In this document: positions 1 through 8,423 of the stretch, piece by piece
Position numbering within the stretch: position 1 is the stretch's first letter
Layout: every line of letters starts with the position of its first letter
Source: Novosphingobium sp. FSW06-99
Lineage (GTDB): Bacteria; Pseudomonadota; Alphaproteobacteria; Sphingomonadales; Sphingomonadaceae
Length of the DNA stretch: 64,000 nucleotides
NCBI RefSeq assembly: GCF_001519065.1
Contig: NZ_KQ954254.1
Coordinates: 1 to 64,000 of the forward strand
Direction: 5' to 3'
Translations under genes and position numbers: made by a program
The notes under the pieces: model-generated
Database searches by the model: none
What the model was told of the DNA's origin: nothing
What the model saw: only the letters and a program-made list of their open reading frames with translations

Positions 1-120
1 TTCAGTATACTGTCCCCGGAATTCCCAGAAATCTAGGGGCTATTCAGTATACTGTCCCCGGAATTCCGTAGGGGCTATTCAGTATACTGTCCCCGGAATT
101 CCGCTGTCCCCGGAATTCCG
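1..120. repeat. Tandem direct repeats of a 25-bp unit
   Basis: Three copies of a 25-bp unit (start TTCAGTATAC, end CCGGAATTCC) lie at 1-25, 43-67 and 78-102. A fourth, truncated copy (CTGTCCCCGGAATTCC) lies at 104-119. Copies two and three share the flank AGGGGCTA and are 35 bp apart, so the array grew by duplication of a unit longer than the core. The array ends about 20 bases before the start of the next gene and may continue beyond the left edge. The core resembles sequence at the ends of some mobile elements, but no transposase is visible, so origin is unproven. Confidence 0.85.
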
Positions 121-141
121 AAAATGGAGAGGTTTTGAACA

Positions 142-933
142 ATGCATGTAGCAATCGACGACACCTACGGCCCGATCACGGCTACTCCCTCCAAATACAT
201 TACGGGCGCACGTCGAACCTATGTTGCGGTCGAATTCCCGGACCATGCAGTGGGCGATATCCGCAGGAACATCACCAATTGCCTCGACGAAATTCCCAAT
301 TTGTTGGGCATAAATCCGACCGAATTCCACTTCGTTGACATCTACAACCGTTCTAAAGAGTGGAAGGATGTGCCGGACGAGCAGAATCTCAAGATATTTG
401 AATCCTTCGCTCAGATTTATCGAATGTACCGGTGGCGTGTGCATGTCCAAACGGTCGACGACCGAACCCTGTCGGATCATGGATTCCACTTCGACTTGAC
501 CGTGGATGGTATAGATTTGCGTGAGAGAGATGGGCAGGCGCTTTTCTTTCTTTTGGTGAAACTTAAGCAACGGGTGCCCCGGCCACCAGAGCGGCTGACG
601 TTGCGCATCGACGCTGGGCGGGCCCAGCCTGGAAAGCCTATCGCGAAGGCTTTATTTAGCGAATGGGGCCCTCATTATGACGGGCAGTACGCGGCGTCGC
701 ACCTGGAGCCGCTGATCCAGATCGCAGACTTCCTCGCCTTCAGCATCAATCGCGTCACCCACCTGTCGCTCAAGCCCCAGCGCACCGAACTCGACCTCTG
801 GTTCCTCAACCTCGTCGGCAGTATGGACATACTCTCAGACGACTTGGCGCGCGGCTTGCTACCGCCTAACTTCACTACGACGGATATCGACGATCTCCAT
901 TCGGCAGACCGCAAACAAAAGGGTCTTGAGTGA
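142..933 (+). CDS. DUF3800-like protein, putative RNase H-fold nuclease
   Basis: A 263-residue soluble protein. It begins with a strand carrying paired acids (D6, D7), like the first strand of DUF3800 proteins. Further acids lie at the ends of predicted strands: D66 in FHFVDIYN, D157 in LTLRIDAG and D196 in LIQIADFLAF. This spacing fits an RNase H-like metal site, and the QIADFLAF helix resembles the family's LQLADLVAY motif. Function is unknown; family members are common beside mobile DNA and defence genes. The start is preceded by GGAGAGG about 10 bases upstream. Base composition is lower in GC than the following genes, which together with the upstream repeats suggests acquired DNA. Family assignment rests on motif reading only. 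Confidence 0.7.
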   Translation: MHVAIDDTYGPITATPSKYITGARRTYVAVEFPDHAVGDIRRNITNCLDEIPNLLGINPTEFHFVDIYNRSKEWKDVPDEQNLKIFESFAQIYRMYRWRVHVQTVDDRTLSDHGFHFDLTVDGIDLRERDGQALFFLLVKLKQRVPRPPERLTLRIDAGRAQPGKPIAKALFSEWGPHYDGQYAASHLEPLIQIADFLAFSINRVTHLSLKPQRTELDLWFLNLVGSMDILSDDLARGLLPPNFTTTDIDDLHSADRKQKGLE

Positions 934-1029
934 CGGGAACTGGCAAACCCGGTCGTTCGAGGCGCTACCTCGGAAAGGCAGCAATGTCCCAGAATCCGCC
1001 CTTCAATCAACGGAAAACCAGCCCGCCCC

Positions 1030-1806
1030 TTACGCAGGCTCACCCTCGGCGGTGATCAGCCAGCGGTCGGTGCCTTCCAGGCCGATGGCGGTCAGTTGGC
1101 CGCTGGCGAAGGCGCCGGTGTCGATGCCAATGCGGCAGGGGTGGAGTTCGGGGCCGGGGGTGATCGTGTGGCCGTGGACCACGGCAAAGTCGCGCGGGGC
1201 CGGATCGTCCAGGAATTCGCCGCGAATCCAGCGCAGGTCGCCCGGGTTCTGCGCATCGAGCGGCACGCCGGGGCGGATGCCGGCATGGACGAACACATAG
1301 TCGCCGATCCGGATCAGGTCTTCCATCGCCTGCATGAAGGCGATGTCGGCGGCGGGCACGCGTTCGGCCATAAGCGCCTGCAGCTCTTCCAGCGTGGTCG
1401 GCTGGTACTCTTCGGGCGTGATGGGATAGCTGAACAGCGTTTCGCGCCCGCCAAAGCGCAGAAAATGCCGCAGCGTGTTTTCGTCGGTGAAGGATTTGAG
1501 GAACATTTCCTCGTGATTGCCTTGCAGACAGCGCACGGTGCGGTGCCTGCCCCATTCGCGCGCCATGGCGATCACTTGCGCGCTGCCGGGGCCGCGATCG
1601 ACCAGATCGCCCAGCAGGATCACGGTGGTGCGCGCCGGGGCCCTGGCGGCATCGTCGGCCTCGATGCGGGTGACCATGGTTTCGAACAGATCGGCGCGCC
1701 CGTGGATATCGCCCACCGCATAGACCCGCTCACCCGCAGGGATTGCGGTCATGACACGCGCCGGGGCGGGCGCGGGGGTAAACAGGGTGCGCAACGATTT
1801 GAACAT
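1030..1806 (-). CDS. Calcineurin-like metallophosphoesterase (protein or dinucleotide phosphatase type)
   Basis: A 258-residue cytoplasmic phosphatase of the PPP/ApaH-like family. All metal-site motifs are present in order: GDIHG (32-36), GDLVDRG (66-72), GNHE (96-99), FVHAG with H174, and HGHT (201-204). These would bind two metal ions for phosphoester hydrolysis; the substrate (phosphoprotein or diadenosine polyphosphate) cannot be read from sequence. The start at 1806 is chosen because AGAGG precedes it by about 9 bases and the motif spacing then fits the family. An upstream in-frame ATG at 1938 would add 44 residues with no family resemblance. The gene is divergent from the porin-like gene that follows. 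Confidence 0.88.
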   Translation of the reverse strand: MFKSLRTLFTPAPAPARVMTAIPAGERVYAVGDIHGRADLFETMVTRIEADDAARAPARTTVILLGDLVDRGPGSAQVIAMAREWGRHRTVRCLQGNHEEMFLKSFTDENTLRHFLRFGGRETLFSYPITPEEYQPTTLEELQALMAERVPAADIAFMQAMEDLIRIGDYVFVHAGIRPGVPLDAQNPGDLRWIRGEFLDDPAPRDFAVVHGHTITPGPELHPCRIGIDTGAFASGQLTAIGLEGTDRWLITAEGEPA

Positions 1807-1866
1807 GATCTGGCCTCTTGTCCATATGGGCCCCGCTGCGCGGCTGGCAAGGGGAAAGCGGGCAGG

Positions 1867-2715
1867 ATGCTTGCAAGGGCAGGCGCTTGCGGTCATGACG
1901 CAGGGGTGATCCTCAGCAAATATCTCCCAGTTTTGCACCCTGCGGTCTGGCTGATCGCCTGCGCCGCGCTGGCGCCCGTTTCAGCGCATGCGGGCGACAT
2001 CGTCGCCCAGCCTTCGCCGTTCAGCCTGTCGGGCTCGGCCGAGGCGCTCAGCCAGTATCGCTTTCGCGGAATTTCGCGATCCGACGGGCAACCGGCGGTA
2101 CAGGGCGATCTGTCGGTCACCCATACCAGCGGCATCTATGCCGGGGTTACGCTGGCCAGCGAATCGCCCGGCCCGGCGGTCGATCTGGGGCATGGCGAAC
2201 TGGACGTTTACGCCGGATACGACCATGCGCTGGGCGCCAGCGGGTGGATGCTCGATGTGGGGCTGCGCGGCTATTTCTATGCAGACCGGGCCCATGCCGA
2301 TCTGGTCGAACTGTCCGCCGCGCTCGATCACCAGATCGGGCCGATCGACGTGCGCGCTGGCGTGGCCTGGGCTCCGCCGCAGGGCGCCTTGGGCCGCACC
2401 GCGCCGGGCAACGGCCTGCGCGACAATCTCTATGCTTATGCGCAGGCGCGCGCCGACATTCCCGGCACGCCGTTCAATATCCACGCGCATGCCGGACATA
2501 CCGCAGGCGGGCTGGATTACACCGGCAGCTATTGGGATTACCGCGTGGGTCTTGGCGCCAGCCGCAAGGCGGTGGGCCTTGATCTGTCGCTGGTCGGCAC
2601 CAATGTTTCACATGCGGCCGCCCTGGCCGCACCGCAAGGCCCCGCCGCCGATCCCGAAGCCACCTGGCGCGCCGCGCGCCGCGCGGGCGTAATCACTTTG
2701 TCCTACCAGTTCTGA
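1867..2715 (+). CDS. TorF-family putative outer-membrane porin
   Basis: A secreted protein of about 282 residues. After a hydrophobic stretch ending APVSAHA/GD, which fits a type I signal peptidase site, the mature part consists of alternating amphipathic strands. FSLSGSAEALSQYRFRGIS opens the barrel and VITLSYQF ends in the terminal phenylalanine typical of outer-membrane beta-barrels. This matches the TorF/Gcw_chp group of small porin-like proteins, whose cargo is unknown. An ATG at 1867 has AAGGGG about 11 bases upstream. A GTG at 1906 would give a shorter, more classical signal peptide and is a real alternative. The reading frame stays open far upstream (from 1096), but that part is antisense to the phosphoesterase. 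Confidence 0.75.
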   Translation: MLARAGACGHDAGVILSKYLPVLHPAVWLIACAALAPVSAHAGDIVAQPSPFSLSGSAEALSQYRFRGISRSDGQPAVQGDLSVTHTSGIYAGVTLASESPGPAVDLGHGELDVYAGYDHALGASGWMLDVGLRGYFYADRAHADLVELSAALDHQIGPIDVRAGVAWAPPQGALGRTAPGNGLRDNLYAYAQARADIPGTPFNIHAHAGHTAGGLDYTGSYWDYRVGLGASRKAVGLDLSLVGTNVSHAAALAAPQGPAADPEATWRAARRAGVITLSYQF

Positions 2716-2729
2716 ACCGGAGTCCCCCC

Positions 2730-3164
2730 ATGACCAAGTTCCTCCATTCGATGATCCGGATCACCGATCCCGATGCCACGATCGCCTTTTTCAACCTGAT
2801 CGGGCTGGAAGAAGTGCGCCGCTTCGACAGCGAAGCCGGGCGCTTTACGCTGATCTTTCTGGCCGCGCCGGGCCAGGCGGGGGTGGCCGAGGTGGAACTG
2901 ACCTACAACTGGCCGCCTGCGGATGGCAGCGCCGAAGTCTATGGCAGTGGCCGCAATTTCGGGCACCTGGCGTTCCAGGTCGACAATATCTACGAAACCT
3001 GCGCGCGGATCGCCGCCGCCGGGCACATCATTCACCGCCCCCCGCGCGACGGGCACATGGCCTTTGTGAAGAGCCCCGACGGCATTTCGGTCGAACTGTT
3101 GCAGGACGGTCGGCTGGACCCCGCCGAGCCCTGGGCCAGCATGGCGAACACCGGCACCTGGTAG
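2730..3164 (+). CDS. gloA: Lactoylglutathione lyase (glyoxalase I)
   Basis: A 144-residue VOC-fold enzyme that would isomerise the methylglyoxal-glutathione hemithioacetal to S-lactoylglutathione. The metal ligands of the family can be placed at H6 (FLHSMIRI), E56 (VELTYNW), H79 (NFGHLAF) and E122 (SVELLQ). The sequence RNFGHLAFQVDNIYETC is highly typical of bacterial GloA. It follows the porin-like gene by only 14 bases, with GGAGTCCCCCC upstream of the ATG, so the two may be co-transcribed although no functional link is evident. Length matches the family. Confidence 0.93.
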   Translation: MTKFLHSMIRITDPDATIAFFNLIGLEEVRRFDSEAGRFTLIFLAAPGQAGVAEVELTYNWPPADGSAEVYGSGRNFGHLAFQVDNIYETCARIAAAGHIIHRPPRDGHMAFVKSPDGISVELLQDGRLDPAEPWASMANTGTW

Positions 3165-3202
3165 ATCTGGCTGCATCGCCCGAATTTCTGATAGATTTCA
3201 AT

Positions 3203-3238
3203 GTCCGTTCATCCTTCGACGGTTCAGGATGAACGGAC
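3203..3238. repeat. 12-bp perfect inverted repeat (REP-like or terminator)
   Basis: GTCCGTTCATCC at 3203-3214 pairs perfectly with GGATGAACGGAC at 3227-3238 across a 12-base loop (TTCGACGGTTCA). It lies in the gap between gloA and the TetR gene. There is no clear T-tract, so a repetitive palindromic element is as likely as a terminator. Similar GTTCATCC/GGATGAAC palindromes are scattered through sphingomonad intergenic regions, to my recollection. Confidence 0.6.
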
Positions 3239-3332
3239 TGCGGCAAGCTCGGCAAGGCTGGGAGTTGACAGCCGGCCCCGATAAAATGTAGTCATCGCTA
3301 TCGAATCACGGTTCCGCGAAAGGGAACGGGCG

Positions 3333-3965
3333 ATGGGCGAGGCTTTGGTACCCGATTTTGCGCGTGGCGCGCGCCCGGTTCAGGACCGGGCGCACCGCAC
3401 GCGCGAACGGCTGCTCGATGTGGCGGGCGCGCTGCTTGGCGATGTCGGGATCGAGCGCATATCGACCAATCTGGTGGCGCAGCAGGCGGGCGTTACGCCG
3501 CCCGCGCTCTATCGCCATTTCCGCAGCAAATATGATCTGCTCGCCGCGCTGGCCGAACGGCTGATGGACCGGCAGAATCAGGTGCTGATCGACTGGCTCG
3601 ACCGCCGCGCCGCGCAGGGCCTTACCGCGCATCTGCCCGAACTGTTCCGCCTGACCGCGCAAGTCACCGATGCCGAACCGGGCGGGGTGTGGATCGAACG
3701 CGCCTTGCGCGCGGTGCCGCAACTGGCGCCGATCCGCATCGCTTCGCACCGCCATGTTACCGATCAGATCGTTGCCGCCATGGCAGAGCCGGGGGAAGAC
3801 CGCGATGTGCTGTGGCGACGCGTCCGGCTGGCGGTGGAACTGGGCTATGCGGTCGATGAGATGCTCCACGAAGAAGACCGCATAGCCCGCGAAGACCTGT
3901 TTGCCGACGCGGCCCGCGCGATCGAGGGGATCTTTGCCATGGGGGTGCCCGGCAATGCGGATTGA
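3333..3965 (+). CDS. TetR/AcrR-family transcriptional regulator
   Basis: A 210-residue repressor-type protein. The N-terminal helix-turn-helix is clear at about residues 23-76 (RERLLDVAGALLGDVGIERI, then LVAQQAGVTPPALYRHF and KYDLLAALAERL). The C-terminal ligand-binding half is helical and unspecific. The ATG follows AAGGGA by about 10 bases. Its end overlaps the next gene, a cytochrome c, by 11 bases, so it is probably the first gene of an operon with that cytochrome and the lactone oxidase and may control it. Ligand unknown. Confidence 0.9.
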   Translation: MGEALVPDFARGARPVQDRAHRTRERLLDVAGALLGDVGIERISTNLVAQQAGVTPPALYRHFRSKYDLLAALAERLMDRQNQVLIDWLDRRAAQGLTAHLPELFRLTAQVTDAEPGGVWIERALRAVPQLAPIRIASHRHVTDQIVAAMAEPGEDRDVLWRRVRLAVELGYAVDEMLHEEDRIAREDLFADAARAIEGIFAMGVPGNAD

Positions 3966-4302
3966 ACGATACGGCGCGCTGCTGGCCACGGTGTTGCTGG
4001 CGTCTTGCCAGGCGGCGCAACCGCTGACCGAGGCGCAGGCGGCGGCGCGCCGGCCCGCCGGGGCGCATCTAGCCGCGCTGTATGATGCATCGTGCCGGTC
4101 GTGCCACACGCGGCGCGACAGCGGCGCACCGCTGTCGGGCGATCACACGCAATGGGATGCGCGCTGGGCCAAAGGGCCCGATACGCTGCTGCAACACGCG
4201 GTGGCCGGGTACAACGCGATGCCCGCGGGCGGCCAGTGCGCCACGTGCACCGCCGCCGATTACACCGCGCTGATCCGCTTCATGGCCGACCAACGCCAAT
4301 AG
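3955..4302 (+). CDS. Cytochrome c5-like lipoprotein
   Basis: A 115-residue exported haem protein. The N-terminus has a lipobox LLASC with the lipidated cysteine at C18, so the mature protein would sit on a membrane facing the periplasm. CRSCH (47-51) is the haem attachment site, M89 (NAMP) the likely sixth ligand, and C95/C98 (CATC) the extra cysteine pair typical of cytochrome c5-type proteins. The ATG overlaps the end of the TetR gene; the next gene is a flavin lactone oxidase 10 bases downstream. The cytochrome could take its electrons, an inference from order only. Confidence 0.82.
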   Translation: MRIERYGALLATVLLASCQAAQPLTEAQAAARRPAGAHLAALYDASCRSCHTRRDSGAPLSGDHTQWDARWAKGPDTLLQHAVAGYNAMPAGGQCATCTAADYTALIRFMADQRQ

Positions 4303-4312
4303 GAGACGATGC

Positions 4313-5716
4313 ATGGGGACGACACGCAGGGCATTGCTGATCGGTGGGGGTGTGGTCGCGGCGGGCGCGGCGGGGCTGGCCGGGCGGCGGGTCTGGCTCG
4401 ATCGCGAACCGCCCGCATTGCCGGTGATCGACCGGTCGGGGCACTTGCTGTGGCAGAACTGGGCCGCCACCGAACATGCCTATCCGGCCACGCGCGTATC
4501 GCCGGCCAGCCCCGACGAAGCCGCGCATCTGTTGCGCACCGCCAAGGGCCCGGTGCGCATGGTTGGCGCCGGGCACAGCTTTACCGCGCTGGTGCCGACC
4601 GATGCCACGCTGGTCAGTCTCGACAACCTGAGCGGGGTGCTGGGCCATGATGCCGCGACCGGCCGCGCCAGCGTCGGCGCCGGGACGCGGCTCTATGATC
4701 TGGGGCCGCAGCTTGCCGCGATCGGCCAGGAAATGCCGAACCTGCCCGATATCAACAAGCAGACGCTGGCCGGGGCGACCCAGACGGGGACCCACGGCAC
4801 CGGGCGCGGGTTTACCGCGCTGCACGGCGGGATCGTCGAGTTTGATCTGGCGACGCCGCGCGGCGAGGTGCTGACCTGCAATGCCACCAGCAATCCCGAA
4901 GTGTTCAACGCGGCGCGCGTCGGGCTGGGCGCGTTCGGCATCATGACCCGGTTCACGATGCAGAACCACGCGTTGACGCGGGTGAAAAAGGTCACTTCGC
5001 TGCGCCCGCGCGAAGAGCTGATCGAGGGGTGGGACGATCTCCAGCGCCGCCATCGCAATGTTGAATTCTATGTCATCCCGTTCAGCCACTGGGGTCAGTT
5101 GATCACCCACGACGAAACCACCGAGCCGGTGCGCCCGCGTGGGCCCGATACCGACACCAAAGGCGCGATGGATCTGAAACAGGCGCGCGATCTGTTTGAA
5201 TTCGCGACGCCCTTGCGGTTCTGGACGGCGGATCACCTGATCGCCGGCATGCCCGACCAGGTGGCGATCGATCAGGGATGGAAACTGCTGTCGAACGAGC
5301 GGCCCTTGCGCTTTCGCGAGATCGAATACCATCTGCCGCGCGAAAACCAGATTGCCGCCTTGCGCGAAGTGGTCGATGCGATCGAACGCCATCGCCCCGA
5401 CGTGTTCATCCCGATCGAGGTGCGCAGCATTGCCCCCGACGATGCCTGGCTGTCGTCATTCCAGGGCCGCGAAAGCGGATCGATCGCGGTGCACGCCTAT
5501 TACAAGGACGATTACCAGTTCTTCTACACGCTGATCGAACCGATCTTGCGCAGCCATGGCGGGCGCCCGCATTGGGGAAAGCTCAACAGTCTGAAATACG
5601 ATGATTTTGCCGCGCTCTACCCGCGCTGGAAGGAGGCCCTGGCCGTGCGTGATCACCTCGATCCCGAAGGAAAGCTGCTCAACCCCTATCTGACGCGGGT
5701 GCTGCGTCGTGGTTAG
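4313..5716 (+). CDS. Tat-exported FAD-linked aldonolactone oxidase/dehydrogenase
   Basis: A 467-residue flavoprotein of the L-gulonolactone/D-arabinono-1,4-lactone oxidase family. The N-terminus TTRRALLIGGG is a twin-arginine signal, so it is folded with FAD and exported. The FAD-binding PCMH domain contains GAGHSF (85-90, with H88 the candidate flavin contact) and a long segment rich in TGTHGTG. The C-terminus has the family's HWGK motif at 420-423. It would oxidise an aldonolactone in the periplasm. A lipoprotein cytochrome c precedes it by 10 bases, consistent with a dehydrogenase that hands electrons to a cytochrome rather than to oxygen. AGGAGA lies 6 bases before the ATG. Confidence 0.88.
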   Translation: MGTTRRALLIGGGVVAAGAAGLAGRRVWLDREPPALPVIDRSGHLLWQNWAATEHAYPATRVSPASPDEAAHLLRTAKGPVRMVGAGHSFTALVPTDATLVSLDNLSGVLGHDAATGRASVGAGTRLYDLGPQLAAIGQEMPNLPDINKQTLAGATQTGTHGTGRGFTALHGGIVEFDLATPRGEVLTCNATSNPEVFNAARVGLGAFGIMTRFTMQNHALTRVKKVTSLRPREELIEGWDDLQRRHRNVEFYVIPFSHWGQLITHDETTEPVRPRGPDTDTKGAMDLKQARDLFEFATPLRFWTADHLIAGMPDQVAIDQGWKLLSNERPLRFREIEYHLPRENQIAALREVVDAIERHRPDVFIPIEVRSIAPDDAWLSSFQGRESGSIAVHAYYKDDYQFFYTLIEPILRSHGGRPHWGKLNSLKYDDFAALYPRWKEALAVRDHLDPEGKLLNPYLTRVLRRG

Positions 5717-6971
5717 GCTGTCGCGCCGCGCGGCGATCGTCGGCGGGGTGGTCGCGTTCGGCGCGGGCGGGCTGGGTGCCGTGCGCAGCAATGACCATGG
5801 CGCCGACCACGATGCCTATTTTGCGGGTCTGCAGCGCGCGCTGGCGCAGGCGGCGATTGCCCAGCCGGTGCTGGTGGTCGATGCCGCGCGGCTGGATGCC
5901 AATATCGCCCGGCTGCGCGCGGCGGTGGGCATGGCGCATCTGCCCTTGCGCGTGGTGGTCAAATCGCTGCCGTGCCCGACCTTGCTCGACCGGGTGGCCA
6001 AAGGGCTCGGCACCAACCGCTTCATGGTGTTCAACGGTGCGATGTTGACGGCGATGCTCGCGCTGCATCCCGACGGCGACTATCTGATCGGCAAGCCGCT
6101 GCCTGCGCCACTGGTTGCGCAGATCTATGCCAGCCAGGGCGCGGCGGCGCTGGAGCATGTGCAATGGCTGGTCGATACGCCCGAACGGATTGCCGCCTAT
6201 GCCGCGATCGCGCGGGCCAATGCCACGCGCATGAAGCTGAGCTTTGAAATCGATGTCGGGTTGCACCGGGGCGGGTTTGCCGATGCGGCGGCCTTGGCCG
6301 AAGGGCTGAAGGCGGCCCTGGCGGCGGGCTGTTTCGATGTGGCCGGGCTGATGGGCTATGACGCGCAAGTTGCCAAGCTGGGCAATGGCGATGCCGCCTG
6401 GGCCGACGCGCAAGGCCGCTATGCCGCCGCGATCAAGGCGCTGGCGGCGGTGGTGCCGGGCGATCCGCGCGCGCTGACGCTCAATTCGGCGGGCAGCTAT
6501 ACCGTGATGCGCCACACGCGCGGTACGGTTGCCAACGAAGTCTCGGTCGGGTCGGCCTTCGTCAAACCCAACGATTTCGACATTGCCGAAAACGCCGGGC
6601 TGATCCCGGCGCTGTTCATCGCCACCCCGGTGATCAAGGCCGGGCACAAGCTCGACTTGCCGGGGCACAGCTATCTCGACGGGCCGCTGGCGTTCATCGA
6701 TCCCAACACCGCGCAGGCGATCTATATCTTTGGCGGGCACTGGCTGGCCGATCCGGTCTCGCCGCCGGGGTTGCAGACCAGCGATCTGATCGGACTGTCG
6801 AGCAACCAGGAATTGCTGACAGCATCGTGGCGCGTGCACGTCAAACCCGATGACAGCGTGTTTCTGCGCCCGCACCAGAGCGAGGCGCTGATGCTGCAAT
6901 TCGGCGATCTGGCGCTGTATCAACAAGGCCACATCGGCGAACGCTGGCCGGTGTTTCCCGCCTCGGCTTGA
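5709..6971 (+). CDS. Alanine racemase-N / D-threonine aldolase-like PLP protein with Tat signal
   Basis: A 420-residue protein with the PLP-binding TIM barrel of alanine racemase N-terminal/D-threonine aldolase proteins. LRVVVKSLPCP supplies the expected Schiff-base lysine, K85. The C-terminal part (HSYLDGPL, FIDPN, then SSNQELLT) resembles the D-serine dehydratase-like domain. Exact activity cannot be told. The N-terminus LSRRAAIVGG plus a hydrophobic glycine-rich stretch reads as a twin-arginine signal, unusual for a PLP enzyme but consistent with cofactor loading before export. It starts with GTG at 5709 and overlaps the lactone oxidase by 8 bases, so the two are translationally coupled. 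Confidence 0.82.
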   Translation: MVRLSRRAAIVGGVVAFGAGGLGAVRSNDHGADHDAYFAGLQRALAQAAIAQPVLVVDAARLDANIARLRAAVGMAHLPLRVVVKSLPCPTLLDRVAKGLGTNRFMVFNGAMLTAMLALHPDGDYLIGKPLPAPLVAQIYASQGAAALEHVQWLVDTPERIAAYAAIARANATRMKLSFEIDVGLHRGGFADAAALAEGLKAALAAGCFDVAGLMGYDAQVAKLGNGDAAWADAQGRYAAAIKALAAVVPGDPRALTLNSAGSYTVMRHTRGTVANEVSVGSAFVKPNDFDIAENAGLIPALFIATPVIKAGHKLDLPGHSYLDGPLAFIDPNTAQAIYIFGGHWLADPVSPPGLQTSDLIGLSSNQELLTASWRVHVKPDDSVFLRPHQSEALMLQFGDLALYQQGHIGERWPVFPASA

Positions 6972-6999
6972 CATCGCGGCGGCGCGCTTCACACTCGGC

Positions 7000-7773
7000 A
7001 TGGTGGGGACCATGCACCATCTTGTGACCCGTCGCGGCGCGGCAGCGGGGATTGGCGCGGCGCTTGTTACCGCCTGCGCGCGCCATCCGCGGGATCCGCA
7101 TGTGGTGGTGGTGGGCGCCTCGCCCTCGGGCGTGCCGTTCAGCTATGTCGATCCGGTCACCAACCGGTTGACCGGGGCGATGGTCGATATTGCCGCGATG
7201 CTGCTGGCGCGGCTGGGCCTGGTGGCGGATTTTCGCATCGTGCCGTTCGCCTCGCTGGTGCCGTCGCTGATGACCGGGCGGATCGACCTGATCGCCGCCG
7301 CGATGCTGCGCACCCCTGCGCGTGAGGCGCTGGTCGGCTTTTCCGACCCGGTGTTCGCTTATGCCGGGGGGCTGGCGGTGCGCGGCGATACGGCGGGGCA
7401 CTTTCCCGATCTGGCCAGCCTGCGGGCTTTGCGCGTCGGTGCACAGCTCGGCACGCGGTTTGTCGACCAGTTGCATGGCGCGGGCGTGGCGCAAGTGGTG
7501 ACGTATCAGGGGCTGGGCGATATGCTGCGCGATCTGGCGCATGGGCGCATCGATGCCGCCTATGGTGATGCGCCGATCCTGACCACCATCCTGCGCGTGG
7601 GTCCGCGCTGGCATCTGCGTATGCCGGGCGAATTTCGCGGACCCGCCAAGGAACAATTGTGCCTGATCGGGCGCAAGGCCGCGCCCTTGCTGGCGCGCAT
7701 CGATCACCAGTTGGATGGCCCGGCGCGCGCTGGAATTGCGCCAATCCTGTCGCATTGGGGGCTGAACGCGTGA
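7000..7773 (+). CDS. Amino-acid ABC transporter substrate-binding lipoprotein
   Basis: A solute-binding protein of family 3, 257 residues. The signal ends in ALVTAC, a lipobox with lipidated C26, although the RR pair just before it also resembles a Tat signal. The mature protein starts with VVVVGASPSGVPFSY, carries the family segment GAMVDIAAMLLARLG and shows the two-lobed SBP_bac_3 pattern (RIDLIAAAM, FSDPVFAYAG). An alternative ATG at 7012, preceded by GGGGA, may be the true start. It overlaps the permease by 4 bases. Substrate is probably an amino acid or small amine, since an FAD amine oxidase-like gene closes the operon. Confidence 0.86.
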   Translation: MVGTMHHLVTRRGAAAGIGAALVTACARHPRDPHVVVVGASPSGVPFSYVDPVTNRLTGAMVDIAAMLLARLGLVADFRIVPFASLVPSLMTGRIDLIAAAMLRTPAREALVGFSDPVFAYAGGLAVRGDTAGHFPDLASLRALRVGAQLGTRFVDQLHGAGVAQVVTYQGLGDMLRDLAHGRIDAAYGDAPILTTILRVGPRWHLRMPGEFRGPAKEQLCLIGRKAAPLLARIDHQLDGPARAGIAPILSHWGLNA

Positions 7774-8423
7774 TCGGGTTTGTGAACGATGCCCAGGCCT
7801 TTTTGCCGGTGCTGTTGCGCGGGTTGCTGGTCACGCTGGAACTGACCGTTTGCGCGCTGACGCTCAGTCTGGCGCTGGGCGTGGTGTGGGTGGTGATGGG
7901 CCGCGCGCGGTTTGCCCCGTGGCGCTGGGTCAGCCGCACGGTGATCACCGTGGTGCGCGGCATTCCGATCATCGTGCAACTGTTCTTCATCTATTTCGTG
8001 CTGCCCGACTGGGGGCTGGATCTGCCGCCGTTTCTGGCCGGGGTGATCGGGCTGGGTCTGGCCTATTCGGTCTATCAGGCGGAAAACATCCGGGGCGGGA
8101 TCGGCGCGGTGGACAAAGGCCTGATCGAGGCGGGTGAGGCGCTGGGGATGAACCGGATGACGCTGTGGCGGCGGGTGGTGCTGCCACTGGGGCTGCGCCA
8201 TGCGCTGCCCTCGATTGGCAATACGATGGTCATGCTGTTGAAAGACACCTCGATCGCATCGACCATCACCATCGCCGAACTGACCCGCGAAGGGCAGTTG
8301 CTGGCCATTTCGACGTTCAAGAACGGATCGGTCTATGCGCTGATCGCGCTGCTCTATCTGGCCGCCAGCCTGCCGCTGTCGGGGCTGGTGCGCACGCTCG
8401 AACGCAAGGGGCGGCTGGCATGA
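7770..8423 (+). CDS. Amino-acid ABC transporter permease
   Basis: A 217-residue inner-membrane permease of the His/Glu/Gln (HisM/GlnP) type. Membrane segments are visible at the N-terminus ([20 protein letters not shown], then the following span) and around [17 protein letters not shown], the conserved RGxP region. The cytoplasmic EAA loop that docks on the ATPase is recognisable as [23 protein letters not shown]. The GTG start at 7770 overlaps the binding-protein stop by 4 bases; an upstream start at 7659 would run through the binding-protein gene. Only one permease gene is present, so a homodimer is likely. Confidence 0.9.
   Translation: MIGFVNDAQAFLPVLLRGLLVTLELTVCALTLSLALGVVWVVMGRARFAPWRWVSRTVITVVRGIPIIVQLFFIYFVLPDWGLDLPPFLAGVIGLGLAYSVYQAENIRGGIGAVDKGLIEAGEALGMNRMTLWRRVVLPLGLRHALPSIGNTMVMLLKDTSIASTITIAELTREGQLLAISTFKNGSVYALIALLYLAASLPLSGLVRTLERKGRLA

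Noticed and set aside
1..120. CRISPR array
   Set aside because: The repeats are spaced irregularly with related rather than unique sequence between them, only three to four copies exist, and no cas gene is visible.
926..1300. Open frame of 124 codons overlapping the end of the DUF3800-like gene
   Set aside because: Most of it is antisense to the metallophosphoesterase and reads as a low-complexity shadow, with no ribosome site that is not inside the previous gene.
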